DNA from: a bacterium
Lineage (GTDB): Bacteria > Patescibacteriota > Saccharimonadia > Saccharimonadales > Saccharimonadaceae
Assembly (NCBI GenBank): GCA_029565375.1
Contig: JAKQOF010000085.1
Span: 1 to 7,951 of the forward strand
Direction: 5' to 3'
Length of the DNA: 7,951 nt
Below are positions 1 to 5,638 of the stretch, in pieces. The position numbers were made by a program, and so were the translations under genes. Every line of letters begins with the position of its first letter. Positions within the stretch are counted from its first letter, which is position 1. Under the pieces are notes generated by a model, which searched no databases, had not been told where the DNA came from, and worked only from the letters and a program-made list of their open reading frames with translations.

Positions 1-241
1 CAACTGCACGCTCCGTTCGGCCCTTAAGGTCCTCGGCTTTTGCCTTTGCGTCCTGTGTTACTTCTGCAGCTTTTCCTTTTACTTCGGTTACTTTTTGTGA
101 TGCCTTTGCCTTTACGTCACTTGCTTTCGCCTTAATATCAGCTCGTGTCTCTTTGCCACTTTTTGGTGCGGTTAAGATACCGGCAACCAGTCCAACAGCT
201 GCTCCTAGAATTGCTCCGAGTGCGAATTTTCCTTTTGACAT
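1..241 (-). CDS. YtxH-family protein, partial (C-terminus beyond window edge)
   Basis: At least 80 residues are encoded and the frame is still open at base 1. The N-terminus (residues 6-24) is a glycine/alanine-rich membrane segment with small-residue spacing (LGAILGAAVGLVAG). It is followed by TAPKSGKETR at about 24-33, the hallmark junction of the YtxH family (PF12732). The rest is a Lys/Ala/Glu-rich amphipathic stretch with repeated KAKA and VK units (residues 37-80), probably a coiled coil or LEA-like helix. YtxH proteins are small, envelope-associated and often linked to stress; their biochemical role is not settled. The start is well supported: an AAGGAGA Shine-Dalgarno (complement of 247-253) lies 5 nt before the ATG, inside the last codons of the preceding gene. 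Only one base separates that gene's TAG from this ATG, so the two genes are probably translationally coupled. Confidence 0.85.
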   Translation of the reverse strand, partial: MSKGKFALGAILGAAVGLVAGILTAPKSGKETRADIKAKASDVKAKASQKVTEVKGKAAEVTQDAKAKAEDLKGRTERAV

Positions 242-242
242 A

Positions 243-500
243 CTATTCTCCTTTTTTATTCTTGGTAAACTTCTTGATATAACGGCCGACAATCTCTGCA
301 ATGAACAATGGAGATGTTAGTTTCGCAATGCCCGATACAGCACCTTCGATGTTACTGACTGCTTTGCCGGCTGTTCGCGTCACGCTACGAATTTCCTGCG
401 TTAACTTAATCAGGTAGATACTAAGGATGATTCCCAGTACTAAGAAGATTGCTAAAAAGACTGATAAAATGATGACAAGAATTTCTGCAGCTGGACTCAT
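243..500 (-). CDS. Small single-pass membrane protein (85 aa), partner of the YtxH gene
   Basis: I do not recognise a named family. Residues about 7-32 form one long hydrophobic helix (ILVIILSVFLAIFLVLGIIL and onward). A cytoplasm-type segment with basic and polar residues follows (KLTQEIRSVTRTAGKAVSNIEG), then a mildly hydrophobic amphipathic stretch (about 53-72) and a lysine-rich tail (KKFTKNKKGE). The layout resembles DUF948-like small membrane proteins, which often neighbour YtxH genes, but the sequence alone does not prove membership. An AGAAAGG ribosome site (complement of 506-512) lies 5 nt before the ATG, and a good promoter lies at 524-552, so this gene opens a short unit with the YtxH gene one base downstream. 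Shared transcription with YtxH points to an envelope role, which is inference. Confidence 0.75.
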   Translation of the reverse strand: MSPAAEILVIILSVFLAIFLVLGIILSIYLIKLTQEIRSVTRTAGKAVSNIEGAVSGIAKLTSPLFIAEIVGRYIKKFTKNKKGE

Positions 501-505
501 AATGG

Positions 506-512
506 CCTTTCT
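506..512 (-). promoter_or_regulatory. Shine-Dalgarno AGAAAGG for the 85-aa membrane protein
   Basis: The minus strand reads AGAAAGG, then 5 nt, then ATG. The identical heptamer precedes the helicase gene (6878-6884), so this is probably a preferred ribosome-binding sequence of the organism at monocistronic or first-gene starts. Confidence 0.65.
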
Positions 513-523
513 TTTATATCTTT

Positions 524-552
524 ATCATACCACTAATGTCTATCTATTGCAA
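524..552 (-). promoter_or_regulatory. Extended -10 promoter for the membrane protein/YtxH unit
   Basis: On the minus strand the -35 box is TTGCAA (547-552) and the -10 box is TATGAT (524-529), with an exact 17-bp spacer. The -10 is preceded by TGG, giving an extended -10 (TGnTATGAT). The predicted transcription start is near 517, leaving a leader of about 17 nt that contains the AGAAAGG ribosome site. The -35 box begins two bases beyond the galU stop codon (555-557). No clear hairpin terminator separates galU from this promoter, so read-through from the upstream operon is possible. Confidence 0.7.
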
Positions 553-554
553 AA

Positions 555-1448
555 CTAGTCAAGCTTACTTTTGATGAACTCACGTAGCTCGGCCCCGAGC
601 TCTTCGTGCTTCAAACCAAAGTCAATGACCGTCTTTAGATAGTCAAGCTTGTTGCCTGTGTCATAGTAGGTGCCGTTTGTGATCTCACGAGCAAAGAACT
701 TGTGTCCTTCGTCGATCATTGTTTGCATAATTGGCTGGACAGTAAACTCACCTTCACCGTCATATGTCTTGGCAGCTTTTTCGATATAACCAATGATGCT
801 TGGCTCAAACAGGTAGCTGCTGACGGTTGCAAGGTCAGATGGTGTGTTTTCTTTTCCTGGTTTTTCGACAATTTTATTGACGCGCATCGTTGACTCACCA
901 ATATTTTCACCAGCGATAATACCATACTGTGAATATTCGTTGTCCCGCACAACTCGCTTACAGGCGTACACTGATCCGCCATATTCTGTGTAGGTGTCGA
1001 TGAGTTGCTGTGTACGACTTGGCGTCGCAACAAAAAAGTCATCAGCATAGGTATAAATAAACGGTTCGTCATCGTCGATAATGTGCGCCGCGCAAAGAAT
1101 AGGTGTCGCATTGCCATACAGTCCTTTTTGTCGAACATAAATAAAGTTAGCAAGGTTAGCAACGTCACCAAGCATATCAATCAAATGAGCCTTTTTTTCA
1201 CCACCACTACGCAAGTTTGCCAGCAAATCTTCGTTCGGTAAGTCAAAATGATCTTCGATAGAACGCTTGTTACTACTTCCGACAATAATAATATCTTTAA
1301 TACCCGCGTGAACAAGTTCTTCAACGACAATCTGAATAATTGGCTTATCGATAATAGGCATCATCTCTTTAGGCATTGCCTTTGTCTGTGGCAAAAAGCG
1401 TGTGCCAAAGCCGGCAGCTGCAATAATAGCTTTAGTTGGTTGTTTCAT
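555..1448 (-). CDS. galU: UTP--glucose-1-phosphate uridylyltransferase (GalU-type nucleotidyltransferase)
   Basis: The 297-aa protein has the length and fold signature of GalU, which joins UTP and glucose-1-phosphate to make UDP-glucose for cell-surface glycans. The N-terminal nucleotide-binding motif is clear (GFGTRFLPQTKAMPKEM, residues 13-29), followed by IDKPIIQ (33-39). Also present are RQKG (107-110), an Asp pair at 136-137 in the position of the metal-binding Asp, VEKP (194-197) with the sugar-phosphate-binding Lys, and YDTGNKLDY (262-270), which matches the C-terminal YDxGNKLxY of GalU. The usual GLGHA loop reads GLYGNATP (109-116), so NTP or sugar preference could differ; RmlA-type thymidylyltransferase activity is a less likely alternative. 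The start overlaps the end of the kinase gene by 17 nt, with only a weak A-rich ribosome site (AGAAAAAGA), which suggests translational coupling. It is the last gene of the gatC operon. Confidence 0.88.
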   Translation of the reverse strand: MKQPTKAIIAAAGFGTRFLPQTKAMPKEMMPIIDKPIIQIVVEELVHAGIKDIIIVGSSNKRSIEDHFDLPNEDLLANLRSGGEKKAHLIDMLGDVANLANFIYVRQKGLYGNATPILCAAHIIDDDEPFIYTYADDFFVATPSRTQQLIDTYTEYGGSVYACKRVVRDNEYSQYGIIAGENIGESTMRVNKIVEKPGKENTPSDLATVSSYLFEPSIIGYIEKAAKTYDGEGEFTVQPIMQTMIDEGHKFFAREITNGTYYDTGNKLDYLKTVIDFGLKHEELGAELREFIKSKLD

Positions 1449-2016
1449 TATATCTTTTTCTACTTTCGTTTATGGCTTTATTATAGTCCTGATTGATCCG
1501 ATCAACAATAACATCGAAAGACGGTATGTATTCGCTCGTTGCATCAACCTCTATGACTGTTATGCCCATATCTAGTGGATTAACGGTTTGATCGTAAATA
1601 TCGTCCAAATGTTGCATATGACCTTTGACCCAGTCAGAAGGATGACCCGACCGATTCATTTCACGATCATAAAAGCGCTGATTTTCTTGAGTAGCACGTG
1701 TATGAATGTTAACAACATGAGCAACTTTTATAAGCCTTCTTTTAATATCTTGTTCAGATACGCCCTTATAAAGTGTACCGTCTGTCACAAAACTGATATT
1801 TGTTTGTATCAAATACTCGAGTACGGAGTAATACGATTCAATACCTAGCCTTGAACGATCAATAGACCCGTGTGCAGTGTACTCAATTCCTCGAAGAATC
1901 GTATCACGTTCGATGTGGGGTAATCGTAAACGATGTGCCACCTTCGCTGCAAGTGTCGTCTTGCCAGATCCTGGGGCTCCACTGACTATGATCAAAAGTG
2001 GCTTAGTGTTTGGCAT
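1432..2016 (-). CDS. P-loop kinase of the AAA_33/zeta-like type (194 aa), substrate unknown
   Basis: A small ATP-dependent kinase is predicted from a perfect Walker A loop, GAPGSGKT at residues 13-20, directly after a hydrophobic beta strand (LLIIVS). RDTI (37-40) supplies an Asp at the usual substrate-side position. FVTDGTL (76-82) fits the second-strand Walker B-like motif of these kinases. Arginines in HTRATQENQRFYDRE (105-119) look like the mobile lid. NPLDMGITVIEVDAT (146-160) is the typical last strand. The family includes gluconate-kinase-like, zeta-toxin-like and tRNA- or nucleotide-modifying kinases, and the sequence does not show which substrate is used. No antitoxin-like partner is adjacent, so a toxin role is unlikely. 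The gene overlaps gatB by 14 nt and galU by 17 nt and is surely co-transcribed with both. An AAGAG tract abuts the ATG too closely for a good ribosome site, so coupling from gatB is probable. Confidence 0.75.
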   Translation of the reverse strand: MPNTKPLLIIVSGAPGSGKTTLAAKVAHRLRLPHIERDTILRGIEYTAHGSIDRSRLGIESYYSVLEYLIQTNISFVTDGTLYKGVSEQDIKRRLIKVAHVVNIHTRATQENQRFYDREMNRSGHPSDWVKGHMQHLDDIYDQTVNPLDMGITVIEVDATSEYIPSFDVIVDRINQDYNKAINESRKRYNETTN

Positions 2017-3481
2017 CTCTTGCTATAGCTTTTTTTATGAGGACTTGAGCCAAAGCAGGGTTCGCTTTGCCCTGAGATTTTTTCATCACCTGACCTACCA
2101 AGAATCCGATAACTTTGTCGTTACCATCTTTTAGGTCCTTAACTGCTTGCGCCGATGCGGGATCAGCCAGAACATCATCAACAATTGACGCGATCGCGCC
2201 TTCATCACTGACCTGGATAAGATTCTTTCGTTCTGCAATTGTTCGCGGGTTGTCGTTGCTTTGTAGCATCTCGCCCAGAACGTCTTTGGCTGCCGTGGAG
2301 CTAAGTTCGTTCTTCGCAACCATTTCTGATAGCGCCAAAAACTGCTCATCAGATATCTTTACGTCAGGCTGCTGCATGTCAGTCGTTTCATCATGTGCAT
2401 CTTCGTTCATAGCCATCAACATCCATAGAGCAATGCGTCGCGCCGTCTCGTCGTCAGACTGTTCAAGAATACGCTGCACCGATTCAGCTGTTTTTTGTGA
2501 TATCAATAAAGCATTCATAACAGTTTCGTCAAAGCCAAGACCTTTCCATGCCTCACGATAAAACGCCGGAAGATTCGGCACAGTTGCTTGGATCTCTGTA
2601 ATCTCTTGTTCAGTCAGCACAATCGGTGGAATATCAGCATCAGGCATATAACGGTAGTCTTGAGCGTCCTCTTTGCTTCGCTGGCTGGTCGTTTTTTGCT
2701 TGGCGTCGTCCCAACCGCGAGTTTCCTGTACAACGCGTTCACCTTTTTCTAGTCGCTCAACTTGACGATTAAATTCGTACTCGGCAGCACGTTCAACACT
2801 CTTAAATGAGTTGAGGTTCTTTACCTCCGCACGAGTCCCCAGTTCTTTAGCACCCTTTAAGGCAACAGACACATTGACGTCAAAGCGCATATTACCGTGA
2901 TACAAATCACCCAGCGTCACGCCCGCATAGGTCATCAAACGATATAATTCAGTCGCGTATGCTTTTGCCTCAGCAGGGCTGTGAATATCGGGTTCTGAAA
3001 CAATTTCGATCAGCGGTGTTCCAGCACGATTAAGGTCAACCAGACTATAGTCACCAAAGTGTGTCAGCTTACCAGCGTCTTCTTCCATGTGCGCGTGATG
3101 CAAGCGAACACGAACGGTCGTTCCATCTTCAAGCGGCGCATCGACATACCCACCAACAATAATTGGGTTATACATCTGTGTTGTCTGATAGCCCTTTGGA
3201 AGATCAGGGTAAAAGTAATGTTTGCGGTCAAACCGACTCACGCGGGCAATGTCACTATTAAGCGCTTTGCCTGCTTTAATTGCCAGATTAACTGCCTCAC
3301 GATTCAGGACAGGCAGCATGCCAGGGAGTCCAAAGTCGATGGGGTTTACAACAGTGTTTGGTGCTTTGTCGCGTGCATCGTTATCAGCACCGCTAAACAA
3401 CTTGGTTGTTGTTGCCAACTGAACATGACACTCAATACCAATCGTTATATCGTACTTGCTCAACGTTTCGGTCGTTGCCAT
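2003..3481 (-). CDS. gatB: Asp/Glu-tRNA amidotransferase subunit B (GatB)
   Basis: The 492-aa protein is full length for GatB, which binds the misacylated tRNA, activates the side-chain carboxylate with ATP and receives ammonia from GatA. The N-terminal cradle domain begins IGIECHVQL (14-22). Further family motifs are FGLPGMLPVLN (50-60), RKHYFYPDLPKGYQ (86-99), HHAHMEEDAGK (128-138) and the PROSITE-like signature DLNRAGTPLIEIVSEPD (149-165). MRFDVNVSV (198-206) and RYMPDADIPP (277-286) follow. Residues from about 340 onward form the helical and YqeY-like tRNA-binding tail. The ATG shares its A with the TAA of the HEPN-like gene (TAATG), and TGGGGGC 7 nt upstream can serve as ribosome site. 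Its 3' end overlaps the kinase gene by 14 nt. GatCAB usually implies that the cell lacks GlnRS and/or AsnRS. Confidence 0.97.
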   Translation of the reverse strand: MATTETLSKYDITIGIECHVQLATTTKLFSGADNDARDKAPNTVVNPIDFGLPGMLPVLNREAVNLAIKAGKALNSDIARVSRFDRKHYFYPDLPKGYQTTQMYNPIIVGGYVDAPLEDGTTVRVRLHHAHMEEDAGKLTHFGDYSLVDLNRAGTPLIEIVSEPDIHSPAEAKAYATELYRLMTYAGVTLGDLYHGNMRFDVNVSVALKGAKELGTRAEVKNLNSFKSVERAAEYEFNRQVERLEKGERVVQETRGWDDAKQKTTSQRSKEDAQDYRYMPDADIPPIVLTEQEITEIQATVPNLPAFYREAWKGLGFDETVMNALLISQKTAESVQRILEQSDDETARRIALWMLMAMNEDAHDETTDMQQPDVKISDEQFLALSEMVAKNELSSTAAKDVLGEMLQSNDNPRTIAERKNLIQVSDEGAIASIVDDVLADPASAQAVKDLKDGNDKVIGFLVGQVMKKSQGKANPALAQVLIKKAIARDAKH

Positions 3482-3900
3482 TATATTGCCCCCACGTCTT
3501 TTAATGCTCGCTTATAATTGCCGATGGCATATCGCGCAGTATCATAGGTCACGTTTACATCTGGTTCATGTGCAATCCGGTTGCGCAATTTGTGCGCAGA
3601 CCATACGTTGTTGCGATTGGTGAATACCTTGCTTGCACTTTTTAAGCGTTCCGCCATTGTCTCGCCGTGAAAGCCTTTTGCTTTTAGGGCTTGGTCAAGG
3701 AGTTTATCTGCGTTCAAAACTGACAGCGAATAGCCGGCAACATTTTCTCGTGTCAGTTGCTGCTCGATTGTTAGCCATTTCTTGCGGTAATAATCAACGT
3801 CAAGATTTGACACGCCCTTCTTGCTGAGGCTCATAAAGGCAAAAAGGACTGCACCAATAATAACCACACTCGCTAAAAAGAAAATAACTGTTTGATCCAT
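3481..3900 (-). CDS. Membrane-anchored HEPN-like protein (139 aa) between gatA and gatB
   Basis: Residues about 5-25 (VIFFLASVVIIGAVLFAFMSL) form one membrane helix; the following KK suggests the rest is cytoplasmic. The soluble part is mainly helical and contains DYYRKKWLTIEQQL (36-49), SVLNADKLLDQALKAKGF (60-77) and WSAHKLRNRIAHEPD (100-114). RNRIAH (R106 to H111) matches the R-x4-H motif of HEPN domains, with a polar Asn after the Arg as in many HEPN ribonucleases; the preceding helices fit a HEPN four-helix bundle. The function is unknown; RNA cleavage or RNA/protein binding is inference. I have the impression that similar proteins recur in Saccharibacteria-type genomes, which a search should confirm. 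Both ends are TAATG overlaps (with gatA upstream and gatB downstream). A strong GGAGG (complement of 3908-3912) lies 7 nt before the ATG, inside the gatA end. Confidence 0.7.
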   Translation of the reverse strand: MDQTVIFFLASVVIIGAVLFAFMSLSKKGVSNLDVDYYRKKWLTIEQQLTRENVAGYSLSVLNADKLLDQALKAKGFHGETMAERLKSASKVFTNRNNVWSAHKLRNRIAHEPDVNVTYDTARYAIGNYKRALKDVGAI

Positions 3901-5273
3901 TATTTAGCCTCCATACTACGAGCAAGCGCAAACAACGTGGCGTCACTTCGGCGCGCACCCATCAGCTGCACGCCAATAGGTAACCCTGCGCCGTTTGTTC
4001 CGGCCGGAACGCTCAGCGCTGGAATACCCGCGAGTGATGCAGGCACCGTCATCATATCTGCCAAATACATCTTAATAGGATCACTCGTATTCTCACCCAA
4101 CAAAAACGCAGGTGTTGGAGCGACTGGACTTATCAGCACGTCATAGTGACTGAATAACGTATTAAATTCGTTAATTAAAAGTGTTCGCGCCTTTTGTGCT
4201 TGCAGATAATACGCATCAAAGAAGCCGCTTGAAAGTACGTAGCTTCCAATCATGATCCGACGTTTGTTTTCAGTCACAAAGCCTTCATCACGGCTTTTGC
4301 CATATAGTTCTGCGAGTGTCTGTACACCTTGTGCGCGGTGGCCATAGCGAATCCCATCATATCGCGCCAAATTACTAGAGAGCTCGGCAGGGACAATCAC
4401 ATAGTACATCGCAAGGCTGTGAGGAAGCATTGAAAGCGATACTTCTTCAACCTTGTGACCAGCACTTTTTAACTTTTCAACATACTCGTTAGTTCGAGCA
4501 CGCACCTCAACATCAACGTCATCCGTCATACATTCTTTGACGAGCCCAATCTTGAGTCCAACTAGTGCATCAGTCGTGGCAGTAAAGAAGTCAGGGAGCG
4601 TCGTCATGTCCTTTGGATCTTGGCCAGCCATAATACTCATAACAAGTTCAGCGTCAGTTACAGTCGTCGCAAACGTCCCAATCGTATCGGTACTACTTGC
4701 CATTGCAACCACACCGTAGCGGCTGACTGTTCCGTAGGTCGGCTTCACACCGACAACGCCGTTAAAACTAGCAGGTTGACGAATTGATCCACCCGTATCG
4801 CTTCCTAACGCAAATGGCACAATATCAAGTGCAGTCACAACTGCTGATCCACCACTACTGCCGCCTGCAACGCGTGTTGGGTCGACCGCATTCTTTGTCG
4901 GACCAAACGCAGAGTTCTCTGTACTACCTCCATGGGCAAAGGCATCAAGGTTCGCCTTACCAATACAAATTGCGCCCTCAGCTTCCAGACGTTCAACCGC
5001 AGTTGCCTGCAACGGCGCATTAAACGTCTCAAGCATTGTGCTTGCAGCAGTTGTTGGTGCTCCGTATGCCAAAAAGTTGTCTTTGACAACAAAAGGGACA
5101 CCAGCGAGTTTGCCGGTAATCTCACCACGATCAACTGCATCAGCACGCTCGAGTGCGCGTTCTTCGGTCAGACTCAGCAAAGCGTGATAGCTATCGTTAT
5201 CTTTTGCTTTAGCGATCGCGTCTTGCACAGACTGTCGAGCATTTTTGTTCAAAAAGTCAGAAATAGTGCTCAT
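3900..5273 (-). CDS. gatA: Asp/Glu-tRNA amidotransferase subunit A (GatA), glutamine amidase
   Basis: This amidase-signature enzyme hydrolyses glutamine and passes ammonia through a channel to GatB. The Ser-cisSer-Lys triad is complete: K64 in GVPFVVKDNF, S139 in AGGSSGGSA and the nucleophile S163 in GSDTGGSIRQPA. The spacings (99 and 24 residues from the nucleophile) match those of S. aureus GatA. GSTENSAFGPTKN (116-128) precedes the triad. Near the C-terminus, DPIKMYLADMMTVPASLAG and GLPIGVQLMG are typical GatA rather than generic amidase sequence. At 457 aa it is slightly shorter than the common 480-490. The ATG overlaps the gatC TAA by one base (TAATG), with only a weak AAAG upstream, so translation is probably coupled to gatC. 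The TAA overlaps the ATG of the HEPN-like gene in the same way. Confidence 0.97.
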   Translation of the reverse strand: MSTISDFLNKNARQSVQDAIAKAKDNDSYHALLSLTEERALERADAVDRGEITGKLAGVPFVVKDNFLAYGAPTTAASTMLETFNAPLQATAVERLEAEGAICIGKANLDAFAHGGSTENSAFGPTKNAVDPTRVAGGSSGGSAVVTALDIVPFALGSDTGGSIRQPASFNGVVGVKPTYGTVSRYGVVAMASSTDTIGTFATTVTDAELVMSIMAGQDPKDMTTLPDFFTATTDALVGLKIGLVKECMTDDVDVEVRARTNEYVEKLKSAGHKVEEVSLSMLPHSLAMYYVIVPAELSSNLARYDGIRYGHRAQGVQTLAELYGKSRDEGFVTENKRRIMIGSYVLSSGFFDAYYLQAQKARTLLINEFNTLFSHYDVLISPVAPTPAFLLGENTSDPIKMYLADMMTVPASLAGIPALSVPAGTNGAGLPIGVQLMGARRSDATLFALARSMEAK

Positions 5274-5563
5274 TATAATACTTTCGGTACCTTTATCTGA
5301 CCGTCTTTGCTTTCAGGCGCGAGTGCAATCAAATCGTCTCGATTAATGCCGTAATCATCAATCGTGTCTGTTCGCCATACGTTTTCAAGGTCAGTCACTT
5401 GGTAGGTCGGCTCAACGCCACTCGTATCCAATTGACTCAACTGTTCAACATATCCCAAAATATTTTCGATATCGGTACGCAAACCGTCGATCTCATCATC
5501 GCCAAGGGCCAAGCTACTCAGTTGTGCTAGGTGAAGCACGTCATCACGAGTTATCTGTGTCAT
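5273..5563 (-). CDS. gatC: Asp/Glu-tRNA amidotransferase subunit C (GatC)
   Basis: The 96-aa protein has the usual GatC length and pattern: an N-terminal helix with DDVLHLAQLSSLAL (7-20), then DIENILGYVEQLSQLDTSGV (31-50) and EPTYQVTDLENVWRTD (51-66). The last part is an extended tail ending DGQIKVPKVL. GatC wraps around GatA and stabilises its contact with GatB. The start is fixed by the conserved N-terminal helix: the next in-frame start would remove it. A TATAAT box lies only 6 nt before the ATG, so the transcript is predicted to begin at or next to the initiation codon and the gene has little or no leader. GAGGAG is present but 17 nt upstream, too far to act as a standard ribosome site. 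gatC is the first gene of the six-gene operon. Confidence 0.93.
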   Translation of the reverse strand: MTQITRDDVLHLAQLSSLALGDDEIDGLRTDIENILGYVEQLSQLDTSGVEPTYQVTDLENVWRTDTIDDYGINRDDLIALAPESKDGQIKVPKVL

Positions 5564-5569
5564 TGCCCT

Positions 5570-5598
5570 ATTATACCCTACTCCTCATACGAAAACAT
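5570..5598 (-). promoter_or_regulatory. Promoter of the gatC operon, predicted leaderless
   Basis: The minus strand carries a consensus TATAAT (5570-5575), followed by AGGGCA and the gatC ATG. A start 6-7 nt after the -10 falls on the A of the ATG (5563). The -35 region is weak: ATGTTT (5593-5598) at 17-bp spacing has only two consensus matches. No TG extension is present. The -35 region lies inside the terminator hairpin arm of the upstream helicase gene, so the two elements overlap in the DNA. Confidence 0.55.
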
Positions 5599-5619
5599 AG
5601 CCCTCAAAAGGGCTATGTT
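5591..5619 (-). terminator. Rho-independent-type terminator after the helicase gene
   Basis: A perfect 11-bp inverted repeat (5594-5604 and 5609-5619) with a 4-nt loop starts 19 nt after the helicase stop codon. Read on the minus strand the stem is AACAUAGCCCU/AGGGCUAUGUU with loop UUUG. The end of the stem and the bases after it give UUUU then CG, so the U-tract is short and termination may be partial. The plus-strand orientation has no U-run, which supports minus-strand use. Confidence 0.65.
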
Positions 5620-5638
5620 GGCGTGATGTCAGCAATGA

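Noticed and set aside
716..1180. Minus-strand open frame of 154 codons in another frame of galU
   Set aside because: galU in this stretch is unambiguous; the alternative frame has Leu/Met/Thr-rich low-information sequence and no ribosome site.
1432..2016. Zeta-toxin interpretation of the P-loop kinase
   Set aside because: The Walker A loop fits, but no epsilon-like antitoxin gene is adjacent, and the gene is locked between housekeeping genes by overlaps.
2115..2561. Plus-strand open frame of 148 codons inside gatB
   Set aside because: It is rich in Ser, Cys and Arg as expected from antisense reading of gatB, and it has no recognisable motif or start signal.
3059..3517. Plus-strand open frame of 152 codons opposite gatB and the HEPN-like gene
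   Set aside because: It lies antisense to a highly conserved gatB region and its translation shows no domain-like pattern. No ribosome site or promoter was seen; it is a shadow of the coding strand.
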